From the NCBI GenBank assembly GCA_934725305.1, contig CAKVBA010000001.1, positions 87,601 to 151,600 on the forward strand: a DNA stretch of 64,000 nucleotides, given 5' to 3'. Below the pieces are notes generated by a model. The model did not search any database. It worked only from the letters and a program-made list of their open reading frames with translations, and was not told the origin of the DNA. The DNA comes from an uncultured Parabacteroides sp. (GTDB lineage Bacteria; Bacteroidota; Bacteroidia; Bacteroidales; Tannerellaceae). Position numbers and translations under genes: made by a program. Positions 8,497 through 18,215 of the stretch are shown piece after piece (positions within the stretch are counted from its first letter, which is position 1; each line of letters begins with the position of its first letter).

Positions 8497-11154
8497 TTAC
8501 AACTTATGGATAACCTTCATCATCTGTTCACCCAAGCCAATGGTATAACCCTGTGAAACAAAGACTACACGGTTAAATGTATCGGCAATGATAAAGATTG
8601 GCAATGTATTCGGATTAGACAGCTTCATGGCAGAAACCATCTCTTTCTGAATAGCATTGTTAATGTCGATACCGTAAGTGATAGTAGTCGGCAATTCTCC
8701 GAACTCTTTCGCATCAAAGCTCTTATAACCCTTTTCATCGGGGAACAGCAATACGATGCTACGACCCCACTCTTCCAACTCTTTCTTAACGGCAGCGATG
8801 TCACGCATAGCATGGTTGGTCGGTTCCTGACGAGCGCCCAATACGGCCACGATATAATAACCACGACCCGTAGTAGCCAACAGACTTGTCTCTTTACCGT
8901 CATCGGCACGATTGAACTTGTTTTCAGAATTGAAGTTACCAATCACCTGAATCTCGTCCTTGCTTTCACGCATCTCCATCTTGATAGATGTAGTCTTGTC
9001 CGGCTCAACATTGAAGAAAGTCAGCTCGACCAATACACTACCGTTTGCCATACGAGAACCTGTTACCAACAGATAATTACCTTCGTCCAATGTCAACGGA
9101 TTCTTCAACAATCCGCTCCAAGTGTCACCAATACCCATATCCACATCGCCAGTCTCAAAATTCAGTGTCTGCAACTGTGCATTATCTTTCAATTTTGCAA
9201 TTGTGAAGTGGCTATAATACTTCGGATTCTGTAACACTTTAATTGGTTTGTATGAAGCAACAACTTTACCCTGCTTAGCAACTACCTGCTCTGCAGCTTC
9301 GAAATCGACATCGACCCAATTGTTACCCTTGAAATACTGAACCTTGCCGGCAATCGGTTCGATACGTGCCGGAATACCCATACTACGAGCAGTAGATACA
9401 AAGAAGATGTCACGTGAATTATTATCAGCTACACGAGATTTCCAAACACCCATCGGCATGATAGGAATACGCTGTTCGTTCAAGGCATTGTTAATTGTGA
9501 TATTGCTCTTTACCCATTCAACCCACACCTGCGGATCTTCAACAGCCTGCTTAGCTAAAGCAGCATCAATATTCTCAGCAAAGAACTGCTTATAAGGAGT
9601 TAAAAATTCATTTCTGACACGCGGATTCATTACATATTCTACAAACAGATCACTCTCAACAGCAGGAGTATAATTCAAATGATCGGCCAATACGGCTGCC
9701 GGTGTATCACGCAAGTCCTTAGCAGAAACAGCATCCAGCAGAGCCATTGCTGTCGCACGTTTATCGGCCGGAGTTTCACGCAGGAATTTCTCCAATTCAG
9801 CCCAGTTACCACGGCTGCCAATCATAAACTTCTCAGTCTGTGCAGCATCAATATTCAACTCCTGCGCCAAAGCAGCTGCCTTTTCTGCTGTATAGAAAGT
9901 AGCGACATAGGCATTACGGATCGCATCCTCTTCCAACAGACGTTTGGCATTAGCCTCTTTCTGTTCAGGAGTTACTTCTGGCATATTATTGCCCTCTACC
10001 GGAGGAATAATATCCAGACTAATTGTTTCGGTATCACCTGGTTGCTTATCCAATGTAATGGTTACATTCTCATCCTTGCCAAAAGAAACCTTGCCATAAC
10101 CGAACTTACCATCTTTCGTAGCCCATACCAACATGTCACCCTTTCCGGCAGACAAGAAGCTCTTTCCCTCTTTGTCGGTCAACTTCTGAGCAACAGAATA
10201 AAATTCAGCATAGTTATAGATCTTATACTCAACCATAGCACCTTCTACCGGTTTGCCCTCTTTGTCAACAACTGTGATGTAGGCCTTAGCGGTAGGAGCA
10301 TAGTTATCAATCACATTAATTTCAGTGTAGCCATCTGTCTCTTTCATGATCTCTTCGGGACCAACATACTTACCAAACACTTTAGTATGCATCAACATAC
10401 CACGGTAAGCCGGACCGTTGAACCAACCTAAGTTCAACACGGGTTCGGGCTCACAAGCGCCAAAGAAACACCATTTGCCATCGACCCAAGCCTCAACCCA
10501 TGCATGGTTGTCGTCGGTATGTGCCCAACGCGGCGTATATACCTGACGAGCCGGAATACCCACGGCACGCAAGGCTGCCACCGTAAAAGTTGACTCTTCG
10601 CCACAACGTCCATAGGCGGTCTTAACAGAGGCCAACGGAGAGCTGGTACGAGCATCTGAAGGAGTATAGATCACCTTTTCATGACACCAGTGGTTTACCT
10701 CCAACACGGCATCATACAAAGAGAGACCTTTCACGCGATCTTTCAATTCGTCATAGAAGATCCAACGGCTATCGTCCAGGTTTTCATTATTGATACGTAC
10801 CGGCAAAACGAAATGACGGAAAATCACCTCCGGAATCTGTTTACCCCAAGGCATTTCTTTCTGTGCCTTCATAGATGAGCGAATGTTCTTCAGATAGAAA
10901 TCACCGCTATAGTCAGTAATGTCTCCTATCGGCATGTAGGCATACAAAAACGTAAGCGCTTCCTTCTCTTCGGGAGTCATCTGGCTGTTAAACACTGCAA
11001 AGAGATCTCCATTGGGCAGAGCCTCTTTCTTTGCTTGAAAATCTTTTTCTACTTCTGCACGATAAGCATCATCAGAAATAAAATGTTGCTGCTTGCTGCA
11101 ACCGACCATCATCAGGAAGACGGTCAACAAAGTCAATAAATGTTTTTTGTTCAT
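8497..11154 (-). CDS. transglutaminase-domain lipoprotein with C-terminal thioredoxin-like domain
   Basis: 885 residues. A lipoprotein signal ends at Cys19 (MMVGC-S), so it is probably anchored in the outer or inner membrane. A transglutaminase core lies near residues 170-245: YGRCGEESTF carries the catalytic Cys and DDNHAWVEAWVDGKW the His. A carboxypeptidase-regulatory-like beta domain follows (AYITVVDKEGKPVEGAMVEYKIYN, about 290-370). The last 120 residues look like a thioredoxin fold (IVLLFPDEKGYKSF, TLPIFIIADTFNRVVFVSQGY) but have no CxxC. The family is thought to act on cell-surface proteins or peptides; the substrate is unknown. Monocistronic, with a -7 box at 11174-11181. Confidence 0.85.
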   Translation of the reverse strand: MNKKHLLTLLTVFLMMVGCSKQQHFISDDAYRAEVEKDFQAKKEALPNGDLFAVFNSQMTPEEKEALTFLYAYMPIGDITDYSGDFYLKNIRSSMKAQKEMPWGKQIPEVIFRHFVLPVRINNENLDDSRWIFYDELKDRVKGLSLYDAVLEVNHWCHEKVIYTPSDARTSSPLASVKTAYGRCGEESTFTVAALRAVGIPARQVYTPRWAHTDDNHAWVEAWVDGKWCFFGACEPEPVLNLGWFNGPAYRGMLMHTKVFGKYVGPEEIMKETDGYTEINVIDNYAPTAKAYITVVDKEGKPVEGAMVEYKIYNYAEFYSVAQKLTDKEGKSFLSAGKGDMLVWATKDGKFGYGKVSFGKDENVTITLDKQPGDTETISLDIIPPVEGNNMPEVTPEQKEANAKRLLEEDAIRNAYVATFYTAEKAAALAQELNIDAAQTEKFMIGSRGNWAELEKFLRETPADKRATAMALLDAVSAKDLRDTPAAVLADHLNYTPAVESDLFVEYVMNPRVRNEFLTPYKQFFAENIDAALAKQAVEDPQVWVEWVKSNITINNALNEQRIPIMPMGVWKSRVADNNSRDIFFVSTARSMGIPARIEPIAGKVQYFKGNNWVDVDFEAAEQVVAKQGKVVASYKPIKVLQNPKYYSHFTIAKLKDNAQLQTLNFETGDVDMGIGDTWSGLLKNPLTLDEGNYLLVTGSRMANGSVLVELTFFNVEPDKTTSIKMEMRESKDEIQVIGNFNSENKFNRADDGKETSLLATTGRGYYIVAVLGARQEPTNHAMRDIAAVKKELEEWGRSIVLLFPDEKGYKSFDAKEFGELPTTITYGIDINNAIQKEMVSAMKLSNPNTLPIFIIADTFNRVVFVSQGYTIGLGEQMMKVIHKL

Positions 11155-11173
11155 AAAATGGAAATATAGATGC

Positions 11174-11181
11174 CAAAATTA
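11174..11181 (-). promoter_or_regulatory. -7 promoter box for transglutaminase gene
   Basis: Minus strand TAATTTTG, 19 bp before the ATG at 11154. Confidence 0.6.
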
Positions 11182-11311
11182 GTCATTAAACAAATAATAC
11201 GCAAACATTTCACATAATAACATATTGCGACATTGAATCCTATCTTTTTTGGAAAAATTTTACGACCTTTGAAGCAAGAATAAAAATAGAAAAAGTAAAA
11301 ATTACAAACCT

Positions 11312-12811
11312 ATGTTTCACAACGCAGAAGAGATCTTACTAATCGCCTCTATTATTTTGATCTTCAGTATTTTCGCTGGGAAAGCAGGCTATCGTTTCGG
11401 CCTACCGGCCTTGTTATTGTTTCTTGGAGTAGGAATGCTATTTGGTAGCGATGGATTGGGTATCCAGTTCAGCAACCCTCACATCGCCCAATTTATCGGT
11501 ATGCTTGCCTTGAGTATTATCCTTTTCTCCGGCGGTATGGACACCAAAATAGCCGAAGTCAAACCGATTGCGCCCCAAGGCATTATACTGGCCACATTGG
11601 GCGTATTGGCAACGACCTTTATCACCGGCGGATTTATCTATTGGATATCAACCTTTGCCACTCGCTACATTACGCTGACATTTCCCGAGTCACTACTGTT
11701 GGCTGCCGTCATGTCATCAACCGACTCTGCTTCGGTATTCTCCATTCTAAGAAGTAAAGGCATCTATCTGAAGCAAAGACTTCGCCCTACGCTGGAGTTG
11801 GAAAGTGGTAGTAACGACCCGATGGCTTATATGCTTACGCTGATCTTAATCAGCTATATCGAAAACGGCGGCATGAATCTGGCCTCAGCCGGTTTGTCTC
11901 TATTGATACAGCTAACGGTGGGCGCACTGGCCGGTTACCTTTTTGGTCGAGTCATCATCTTCACCATCAACCGCATCAACATCGACAACAACTCGTTATA
12001 TCCCATCCTCATCATGGCTGCTGCCTTCCTGACCTTCTCAGGAACGACTCTCTGTAAAGGAAACGGTTACTTAGCCGTCTATATTGCCGGACTCGTTGTT
12101 GGAAATGCCAAGATTATCCATAAAAAAAGTATCGGTACATTCTTCGATGGTTTTGCCTGGCTGTGGCAGATTGTGATGTTCCTCACGCTGGGTCTGCTGG
12201 TCAATCCGCACGAACTGCTTCCGGTCTCAAGTCTGGGCTTGGCTATCGGTATCTTCATGATCGTGTTTGCACGCCCAATCAGTGTCTTCCTCTGTCTGTT
12301 GCCCTATAAGAATTTCGACTTGAAAGGTAAGCTCTATATCTCATGGGTCGGATTGCGCGGAGCCGTGCCGATCATCTTTGCAACCTATCCGATGATTGCC
12401 GGACTCACCTATGCCAATCTGTTCTTTAACGTGGTCTTCTTCATCACCATACTATCGCTACTTATCCAGGGAACAACGGTGACTTTGGCGGCCAAATGGT
12501 TACAACAAATTGATGTGCCGGAAGATACGGATGCTTTTGGCATTGAACTGCCCGAAGAGATCAAGAGCGTCATGAGTGAAATTGATATTACACCGCAAGT
12601 CTTGTCACATGGTAACAAACTGATGCAGCTGGAATTGCCCGACCACACTTTGGCGGTTATGGTCAAACGCGGTGGACGCTATTTCATTCCCCGTGGCAAT
12701 ACCGAGCTGAAAGAGAATGACAAGCTGCTAATGATCTCGGACAACGACGAGGCTTTGCTACAGTCTTATGATTCATTGGGAGTAACCAACTATACATTAA
12801 AGAAGAATTAA
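11312..12811 (+). CDS. potassium/proton antiporter, CPA1 NhaP2/CvrA type
   Basis: 499 residues. About 12-13 membrane helices fill residues 1-385, with the family features SSTDSASVFSILRSKG, ELESGSNDPMAYMLT and WVGLRGAVPIIFATYP. The C-terminal 100 residues are soluble and match a TrkA-C (RCK_C) regulatory domain (LMQLELPDHTLAVMVKRGGRYFIPRGNTELKENDKLLMI). The family exchanges K+ (or Na+) for protons across the inner membrane; the domain layout matches NhaP2 (CvrA). It is followed after 25 bp by porX on the same strand and may be co-transcribed with it. Confidence 0.9.
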   Translation: MFHNAEEILLIASIILIFSIFAGKAGYRFGLPALLLFLGVGMLFGSDGLGIQFSNPHIAQFIGMLALSIILFSGGMDTKIAEVKPIAPQGIILATLGVLATTFITGGFIYWISTFATRYITLTFPESLLLAAVMSSTDSASVFSILRSKGIYLKQRLRPTLELESGSNDPMAYMLTLILISYIENGGMNLASAGLSLLIQLTVGALAGYLFGRVIIFTINRINIDNNSLYPILIMAAAFLTFSGTTLCKGNGYLAVYIAGLVVGNAKIIHKKSIGTFFDGFAWLWQIVMFLTLGLLVNPHELLPVSSLGLAIGIFMIVFARPISVFLCLLPYKNFDLKGKLYISWVGLRGAVPIIFATYPMIAGLTYANLFFNVVFFITILSLLIQGTTVTLAAKWLQQIDVPEDTDAFGIELPEEIKSVMSEIDITPQVLSHGNKLMQLELPDHTLAVMVKRGGRYFIPRGNTELKENDKLLMISDNDEALLQSYDSLGVTNYTLKKN

Positions 12812-12836
12812 AACAATCCATCAAAACAATGCATCT

Positions 12837-14387
12837 ATGGCCATAAAAAAAGATAAAGTCCTTTGGGCAGACGATGAAATAGATCTGCTAAAACCTCACA
12901 TCTTTTTTCTCCAAGACAAAGGATACGAAGTGGTTCCTGTGATCAGCGGACAAGATGCCATTGATTGCTGTAAAGAACAGAACTTCGATATCATCTTCTT
13001 GGATGAAAATATGCCGGGGCTTACCGGACTGGAAACGCTCTCTCTCATTAAAGAGATTGATCCGAATGTGCCAATCGTGATGGTGACCAAGAGCGAAGAG
13101 GAAAGTATCATGAACCAGGCAATCGGAAACAAAATTGCCGATTATCTGATTAAACCGGTCAATCCCAATCAGCTGTTGCTATCGATCAAAAAGAATGTAC
13201 ACAAGAATGTGATCATCTCGGAAACGACAACGGTGGGCTATCAGCAGGAGTTCGGCCGTATCGGCATGCAGATCAACGACTCGCTCACGGCAGAAGACTG
13301 GATTGATGTCTATAAGAAACTGGTCTATTGGGAACTGGAGCTTGAAAACAGCCAGGTGCAAATGGCCGATATGTTACGGATGCAAAAAGAGGAGGCAAAC
13401 AATGCGTTTGGCAAGTTCGTAAAGAAGAACTATGCCGATTGGATTCAAAATCCTTCTGATCGCCCTTTGATGAGTCCCGATCTGTTCAAGAAAAAGCTCT
13501 TCCCTGCGCTCGACAATGGGGAGAAATTCTTCTTTATCCTGATAGATAACTTCCGGCTGGATCAGTGGCGTTCGGTCAAAGAGCTGTTGGCGGACCATTA
13601 CTCCATTGATGAGAATCTCTATTACAGCATCTTGCCTACGGCTACACAATATGCACGTAATGCCATCTTCTCGGGCTTGATGCCGCGACAGATCGAACAG
13701 ATGTTTCCCGAACTGTGGGTCGATGAAGACAGTGAAGAGGGGAAAAACCTCAACGAGGCGCCCTTTATCCAGACGCAGATCGATCGCTTCCGCAAGAAAT
13801 ATAGCTTCTCCTACAACAAGGTGCACGACTCTCAGTATGGCGAAAAGCTGCTGAACAATATCGATTCGTTGACACATAACCAGCTAAATGTAGTGGTACT
13901 GAACTTTGTGGACATGTTGTCGCATGCCCGCACCGAGAGCAAGATGATTCGCGAACTGGCCCAAAGCGAAGCGGCCTACCGCAGCTTGACCAAATCGTGG
14001 TTCCAGCATTCATCTACCTTGGAACTGTTCAAACGGATTGCCTCCAAAGGCTACAAGGTGATTATCACAACCGACCACGGAACCATCCGCGTAACCGATC
14101 CGGTGAAGGTGATTGGTGACAAAAACACCAATACCAACCTGCGCTACAAAGTAGGCAAAAACTTGAGCTATAATCCGAAAGAGGTATTTGAGATTCGTGA
14201 TCCGGAGAAAGTGGGATTGCCGTCGCCCAACTTGAGCAGTAAATATATCTTTGCCATGGGTAACGACTTCTTTGCCTATCCCAACAACTACAACTATTAT
14301 GTTTCTTATTATAAAAACACCTTCCAACATGGCGGTATCTCTATGGAGGAAATGCTGATTCCGTTTATCACGATGGAACCAAAATAA
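12837..14387 (+). CDS. porX: T9SS response regulator PorX (receiver + alkaline phosphatase-like domain)
   Basis: 516 residues. The N-terminal CheY-like receiver (residues 6-125) has the acidic pocket WADDE and the phospho-acceptor Asp56 in FLDENMPG, with Thr and Lys of VMVTKS and LIKPV further on. A helical linker leads to a PglZ/alkaline-phosphatase-superfamily domain (about 210-516) with LIDNFRLDQW, VVVLNFVDMLSHAR and TTDHGT metal-site motifs. In Porphyromonas gingivalis PorX, with the sensor PorY, controls type IX secretion genes. The porPKLMN operon lies 10 kb away; porY is not in the window. It sits 25 bp after the antiporter and 39 bp before tsaE. Confidence 0.94.
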   Translation: MAIKKDKVLWADDEIDLLKPHIFFLQDKGYEVVPVISGQDAIDCCKEQNFDIIFLDENMPGLTGLETLSLIKEIDPNVPIVMVTKSEEESIMNQAIGNKIADYLIKPVNPNQLLLSIKKNVHKNVIISETTTVGYQQEFGRIGMQINDSLTAEDWIDVYKKLVYWELELENSQVQMADMLRMQKEEANNAFGKFVKKNYADWIQNPSDRPLMSPDLFKKKLFPALDNGEKFFFILIDNFRLDQWRSVKELLADHYSIDENLYYSILPTATQYARNAIFSGLMPRQIEQMFPELWVDEDSEEGKNLNEAPFIQTQIDRFRKKYSFSYNKVHDSQYGEKLLNNIDSLTHNQLNVVVLNFVDMLSHARTESKMIRELAQSEAAYRSLTKSWFQHSSTLELFKRIASKGYKVIITTDHGTIRVTDPVKVIGDKNTNTNLRYKVGKNLSYNPKEVFEIRDPEKVGLPSPNLSSKYIFAMGNDFFAYPNNYNYYVSYYKNTFQHGGISMEEMLIPFITMEPK

Positions 14388-14390
14388 TAT

Positions 14391-14398
14391 TAACTTTG
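14391..14398 (+). promoter_or_regulatory. -7 promoter box for tsaE
   Basis: TAACTTTG, 28 bp before the tsaE ATG, directly after the porX stop; suggests tsaE has its own promoter. Confidence 0.6.
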
Positions 14399-14426
14399 CA
14401 ACTCGAAACAACACAAAGCTAAAAAT

Positions 14427-14846
14427 ATGAATACAATCAAAATAGATAGTCTTGACACAATCCATCAGGCGGCTCATGACTTCATCGCTCAGATGGACGA
14501 CCGCACAGTGTTTGCTTTTCATGGAAACATGGGTGCCGGTAAAACAACCTTCATCAAAGCAATCTGCGAAGAGCTGGGTGTAGAAGATGTCATCAATAGT
14601 CCGACCTTTGCCATCATCAACGAATATCGTAGCGAAGAGACCGGTGAACTGATCTATCATTTCGACTTCTATCGCATCAACAAACTGAGCGAAGCGGAAG
14701 ATATAGGTACAGAAGATTATTTCTATAGCGGTGCGCTCTGCTTCATCGAATGGCCCGAAAAGATTGAAGAGTTGTTGCCGGGTGATGTAGTTAATGTCAC
14801 GATTACAGAGAATGCAGATGGCTCACGTACTGTAGAAATAGATTAA
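14427..14846 (+). CDS. tsaE: tRNA t6A synthesis ATPase TsaE
   Basis: 139 residues, usual length for YjeE/TsaE. P-loop [10 protein letters not shown] at residues 33-42, the switch region [11 protein letters not shown], the HFDFYRI block, and [13 protein letters not shown] near the end are all family hallmarks. With TsaB, TsaC and TsaD it makes N6-threonylcarbamoyladenosine at A37 of ANN-decoding tRNAs. None of those partners are in the window. A -7 box lies 28 bp upstream; an immunity-17-like membrane gene follows after 7 bp. Confidence 0.95.
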   Translation: MNTIKIDSLDTIHQAAHDFIAQMDDRTVFAFHGNMGAGKTTFIKAICEELGVEDVINSPTFAIINEYRSEETGELIYHFDFYRINKLSEAEDIGTEDYFYSGALCFIEWPEKIEELLPGDVVNVTITENADGSRTVEID

Positions 14847-14853
14847 TGCCATC

Positions 14854-15066
14854 ATGAGCCCTTCTGAATATTTTATCCTTGTCTTATTCATTGCCTTAGG
14901 ACTATTCTCTCTGATTGCAGCCCTGTTCAATTTCGACTGGTATTTCCAAACTGGCGGAGCAAAGACCTTCGTCAACCAGCTGGGACGAACCGGTGCCCGG
15001 TGGTTTTATGCACTGTTGGGAATAGGTCTGATTGCCTGTGGAATTGCTGGATTTATCTATTGGTAA
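14854..15066 (+). CDS. small two-helix membrane protein, immunity 17 family-like
   Basis: 70 residues with two membrane helices (about 5-26 and 48-68) and a short loop with FNFDWYFQ and GRTGARWFY. It resembles proteins annotated as immunity 17 family in Bacteroides. That name comes from association with polymorphic toxins, but here there is no toxin gene nearby and it sits 7 bp after tsaE, so a role in toxin immunity is doubtful. A strong hairpin terminator lies about 105 bp downstream. Confidence 0.7.
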   Translation: MSPSEYFILVLFIALGLFSLIAALFNFDWYFQTGGAKTFVNQLGRTGARWFYALLGIGLIACGIAGFIYW

Positions 15067-15172
15067 CAGACATACCTGTTGAGGTAAACAAGAACGGCAT
15101 CATAATTGTAAACTGCCGTATTGCTTTCGGAATCCGACCTCAACTCCTTATATTTTATTCAGACACTCCTAA

Positions 15173-15213
15173 AAGGGGCTGCACCGAAAACAATCGTTTC
15201 GGTGCAGCCCCTT
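15173..15213. terminator. strong hairpin terminator between convergent genes
   Basis: Perfect 17 bp stem (AAGGGGCTGCACCGAAA with its complement) around a 7-base loop. It lies between the tsaE unit and the convergent rnr gene and can serve both. Its GGCTGCACC arm is reminiscent of the recurrent hairpin family but the inner part differs. Confidence 0.85.
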
Positions 15214-15284
15214 ATAAATTCTTAGCTCTTCAGCCTATCTAATAGGCAAGTAATGAGGATGTGGATTTAGACAAAATCAGATGC

Positions 15285-17462
15285 TTACACCAACTCAAAA
15301 TCCAATTGCTTGCGCTCGAGGTTTGCCTGAGCCACACGGACCGTGATTGGATCGCCCAAGCGGTACTGCTGCTTCTTGCGGCGACCTATCAGGCAATAGT
15401 TCTTTTCATCAAACTCATAGTAATCATCATCCAAATCTCGCATCGGAACCAAACCTTCACATTTATTCTCGTTCAATTCCACATACAAGCCCCATTCCGT
15501 TACACCAGAGATAACGCCATCGAACACCATGCCGAGCTTATCACTCATGAACTCAACCTGCTTGTACTTGACAGAGGCTCGCTCTGCATTGGCTGCCACC
15601 TGCTCCATCGAAGAACAATGGTCACACAGCTCTTCATATTTGTTCTTTGTCACACTACGGCCTCCGGCCAAATAACGCTCCAACAGACGATGAACCATCA
15701 TATCGGGATAACGGCGGATTGGAGAGGTAAAATGGGTATAATAGTCAAACGCCAAACCATAATGGCCAATGTTGTCCGTTGAATAACGGGCTTTCTGCAT
15801 GGCACGGATGGCAACGGTCTCTATCAGATTCTCTTCCGGACGACCCTGCACGCTATCCAGCAAACGGTTGATGCCCTTAGAGACTTCGTTCTTGCTTCCT
15901 TCTGTCTTCAAGCGATAGCCAAAGCGACGGATAAAGGATGCAAAATTCTCCATCTTGTCGGGATCGGGCAACTCGTGGATACGATAGACAAAGGTCTTCT
16001 TGCGCTTACCCTTTTCCGGATTACCGACAAACTCTGCCACTGTGCGGTTGGCCAGCAACATAAACTCTTCAATCAGCTTATTCGCATCTTTCGACACCTT
16101 GAAATAGACGCTGACAGGTTTGCCATATTCATCAATCTCGAACTTCACCTCATATCGGTCGAAGTTGATCGCGCCATTCTTGAAACGACGTTCGCGCAGC
16201 TTCTTGGCCAATGCGTCCAAAGCCAAAATCGCCTCTTTGCATTCTCCTTCACCTGTTTCGATCACCTGCTGTGCCTCTTCGTAGGTGAAACGACGGTCAC
16301 TCTTGATAATCGTACGACAGATACGGTAGTTTTGCACGATAGCCTCGTCATTCAATTCAAAGATAACAGAGAAACAGAGCTTCTCCTCATCCGGGCGCAA
16401 CGAACAGAGTTGGTTACACAACCGTTCGGGCAACATCGGGATTGTTCTATCCACCAGATAAACCGACGTGGCACGACTCTGAGCCTCACGGTCAATCAAG
16501 CTCTCGGGTTTCACATAATGCGTTACATCGGCAATGTGGACGCCCACTTCCCAGTTTCCATTCTCCAACTGCTGGACGGACAAAGCATCATCAAAGTCCT
16601 TCGCATCTTTCGGGTCAATGGTAAAAGTCAGCACCTTACGGAAGTCTTCACGCTCGGCCAAATCCTCTTCCGTAATCACATCCGGAATCTTATCAGCGGC
16701 CTTCTCCACATTCTCGGGATATTTATAAGGCAGACCAAACTCAGCCAAGATTGCATGCATCTCTGCATTGTTCTGTCCGGCCACACCCAAGATATCCAGC
16801 ACTTCACCTTGCGGATTCTTCACGCCATCGGGCCATTCGGTAATACGAACAATCGCCTTATCGCCATTCTTGCCACCCTTCAGCTTGTCTTTCGGAATAA
16901 AGATATCGTTGGCAAGTGTCTTGTTTTCCGTAACAAGGAAGGCAAAACCCTTTGTCACCTGCAACTTGCCCACAAAAGTACGCTCCTTGCTCTCGATAAT
17001 CTCCACCACTTCGCCTTCCGGTTCGGCCCCTTTACGCTTGGCGAACAGCTGCACACGCACCTTGTCGCCATCCATCGCATGACCCGAATTACGTTCGGCC
17101 ACAAAGACAGGATTGCCACCATCTTCAGGAATAAAGGAGTTTTTGCCGTTGCTACGGCGTAAGAAGGTTCCTACGGCCGTCGTACCCAATCCGTTCATGC
17201 GATAACGGCCGCGGTCAATTTCAGTAATAATATCTTCTGTAGCCAGATCATACAAGATATCGACTACCTGTAGTTTCTGCACCTGGCTTTCGACACCAAT
17301 CAGCTTACTTATCTGCTTATAGTTGAAAGAGTCTTTCGGATAAGCCTGAAAAACATTCACAATGGATTGAATCATTGCACTCTTTTTCATGCGCACTGCC
17401 CGATTCTTTTTTGGTTTATCTTTTCCCTTTTTCTCTTTCTTTACCGATTTATTCTTTGTCAT
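15285..17462 (-). CDS. rnr: ribonuclease R
   Basis: 725 residues. Very basic N-terminus (Lys-rich, residues 1-27), winged-helix segment (about 28-85), cold-shock domains, then the RNB catalytic domain beginning near 280 with DPKDAKDFDDALSV, whose Asp residues bind the catalytic magnesium, plus YGLAFDYYTHFTSPIRRYPDMMVHR, and a C-terminal S1 domain (VFDGVISGVTEWGLYVELNENKCEGLVP). RNase R is a processive 3'-5' exoribonuclease that degrades structured RNA. Monocistronic; -7 box at 17485-17492. Confidence 0.95.
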   Translation of the reverse strand: MTKNKSVKKEKKGKDKPKKNRAVRMKKSAMIQSIVNVFQAYPKDSFNYKQISKLIGVESQVQKLQVVDILYDLATEDIITEIDRGRYRMNGLGTTAVGTFLRRSNGKNSFIPEDGGNPVFVAERNSGHAMDGDKVRVQLFAKRKGAEPEGEVVEIIESKERTFVGKLQVTKGFAFLVTENKTLANDIFIPKDKLKGGKNGDKAIVRITEWPDGVKNPQGEVLDILGVAGQNNAEMHAILAEFGLPYKYPENVEKAADKIPDVITEEDLAEREDFRKVLTFTIDPKDAKDFDDALSVQQLENGNWEVGVHIADVTHYVKPESLIDREAQSRATSVYLVDRTIPMLPERLCNQLCSLRPDEEKLCFSVIFELNDEAIVQNYRICRTIIKSDRRFTYEEAQQVIETGEGECKEAILALDALAKKLRERRFKNGAINFDRYEVKFEIDEYGKPVSVYFKVSKDANKLIEEFMLLANRTVAEFVGNPEKGKRKKTFVYRIHELPDPDKMENFASFIRRFGYRLKTEGSKNEVSKGINRLLDSVQGRPEENLIETVAIRAMQKARYSTDNIGHYGLAFDYYTHFTSPIRRYPDMMVHRLLERYLAGGRSVTKNKYEELCDHCSSMEQVAANAERASVKYKQVEFMSDKLGMVFDGVISGVTEWGLYVELNENKCEGLVPMRDLDDDYYEFDEKNYCLIGRRKKQQYRLGDPITVRVAQANLERKQLDFELV

Positions 17463-17484
17463 ATAAATACAATCTACGTTGTTA

Positions 17485-17492
17485 CAAACGTA
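17485..17492 (-). promoter_or_regulatory. -7 promoter box for rnr
   Basis: Minus strand TACGTTTG, 22 bp before the rnr ATG. It overlaps the dyad GTTACAAACGTAAC (17481-17494), a possible regulator site. Confidence 0.55.
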
Positions 17493-17728
17493 ACAAATTT
17501 CATTGAGATTCTGTTTTCATTTTCATGAAATAACCGTTAAAATGACAAATAAACCAAACCTATCTAAGACAGCATCAAAGGCAGTATGCCCCAAATGGAT
17601 AACTAACCGTTTCAAACGAAGTAACTACCCTTTTTCAACGAAGAACCTATCCTTTTTTCCAAGTCGGTGTATCAAAAATAGGCTGAAAGCATAAAAGTAC
17701 TTGGTGGTTTATGTTTATTCTATCAAAA

Positions 17729-18069
17729 AAAAATACAATAAGCCAACAAGCAGGCAACAGATTGTTAATCCTATCAAAAAGGAGTAGGCTATTTCCAAAA
17801 AATGGGAGCCTACTCCTTTCCAACGGAGTGCCTACCTAATTCGAACGGAGTGCCTACCCAATTTCAAAAAAGTCCCTACCCTTTTTCCGAAAAGTCTATA
17901 GACTCTTTTCAAAAACTCTATAGACTATTGAAAAACAGCCCTTAACATCTTTTTCAAGGGCGCTTGATCCAAGGCAGGCTCATCTGTCAATGCCAACGAA
18001 GTTGTCCGTTGTTTCTAACATATTTGTTACTTTTTTTGACAAATAACAGACCTATAAAATTACAATAAC
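17729..18069 (+). repeat. 342 bp intergenic element, copy B
   Basis: Bounded by AAAAATACAATAAGCC (17729-17744) and AAAATTACAATAAC (18056-18069), same orientation as copy A. It contains AAAAAGGAGTAGGCTATTTCC-like sequence, two ACGGAGTGCCTACC units, CAAAAAAGTCCCTACCC and a GTCTATAGAC palindrome at 17894-17903, then CAGCCC of the right-half hairpin. It fills much of the 17463-18215 gap between rnr and the divergent acetyltransferase-like gene. The part 17590-17690 has degenerate copies of CCCTTTTT-type repeats; no gene seen. Confidence 0.83.
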
Positions 18070-18183
18070 TGCTCCTTCCGGCCGTTATTGTCGGTATGTA
18101 TAAAAAAACAGGATGCATCCCAACAGCCGTTTTTGATACACCTTCTGCGCCCCTTATTATTCGTTTATTCCAGAGATTTTCCG

Positions 18184-18191
18184 TAAATTTG
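18184..18191 (+). promoter_or_regulatory. -7 promoter box for acetyltransferase-like gene
   Basis: TAAATTTG, 24 bp before the ATG at 18216; it places the true start after the longer reading from 18096. Confidence 0.6.
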
Positions 18192-18215
18192 CAATCTAAA
18201 TTAGCTATAAATCAG

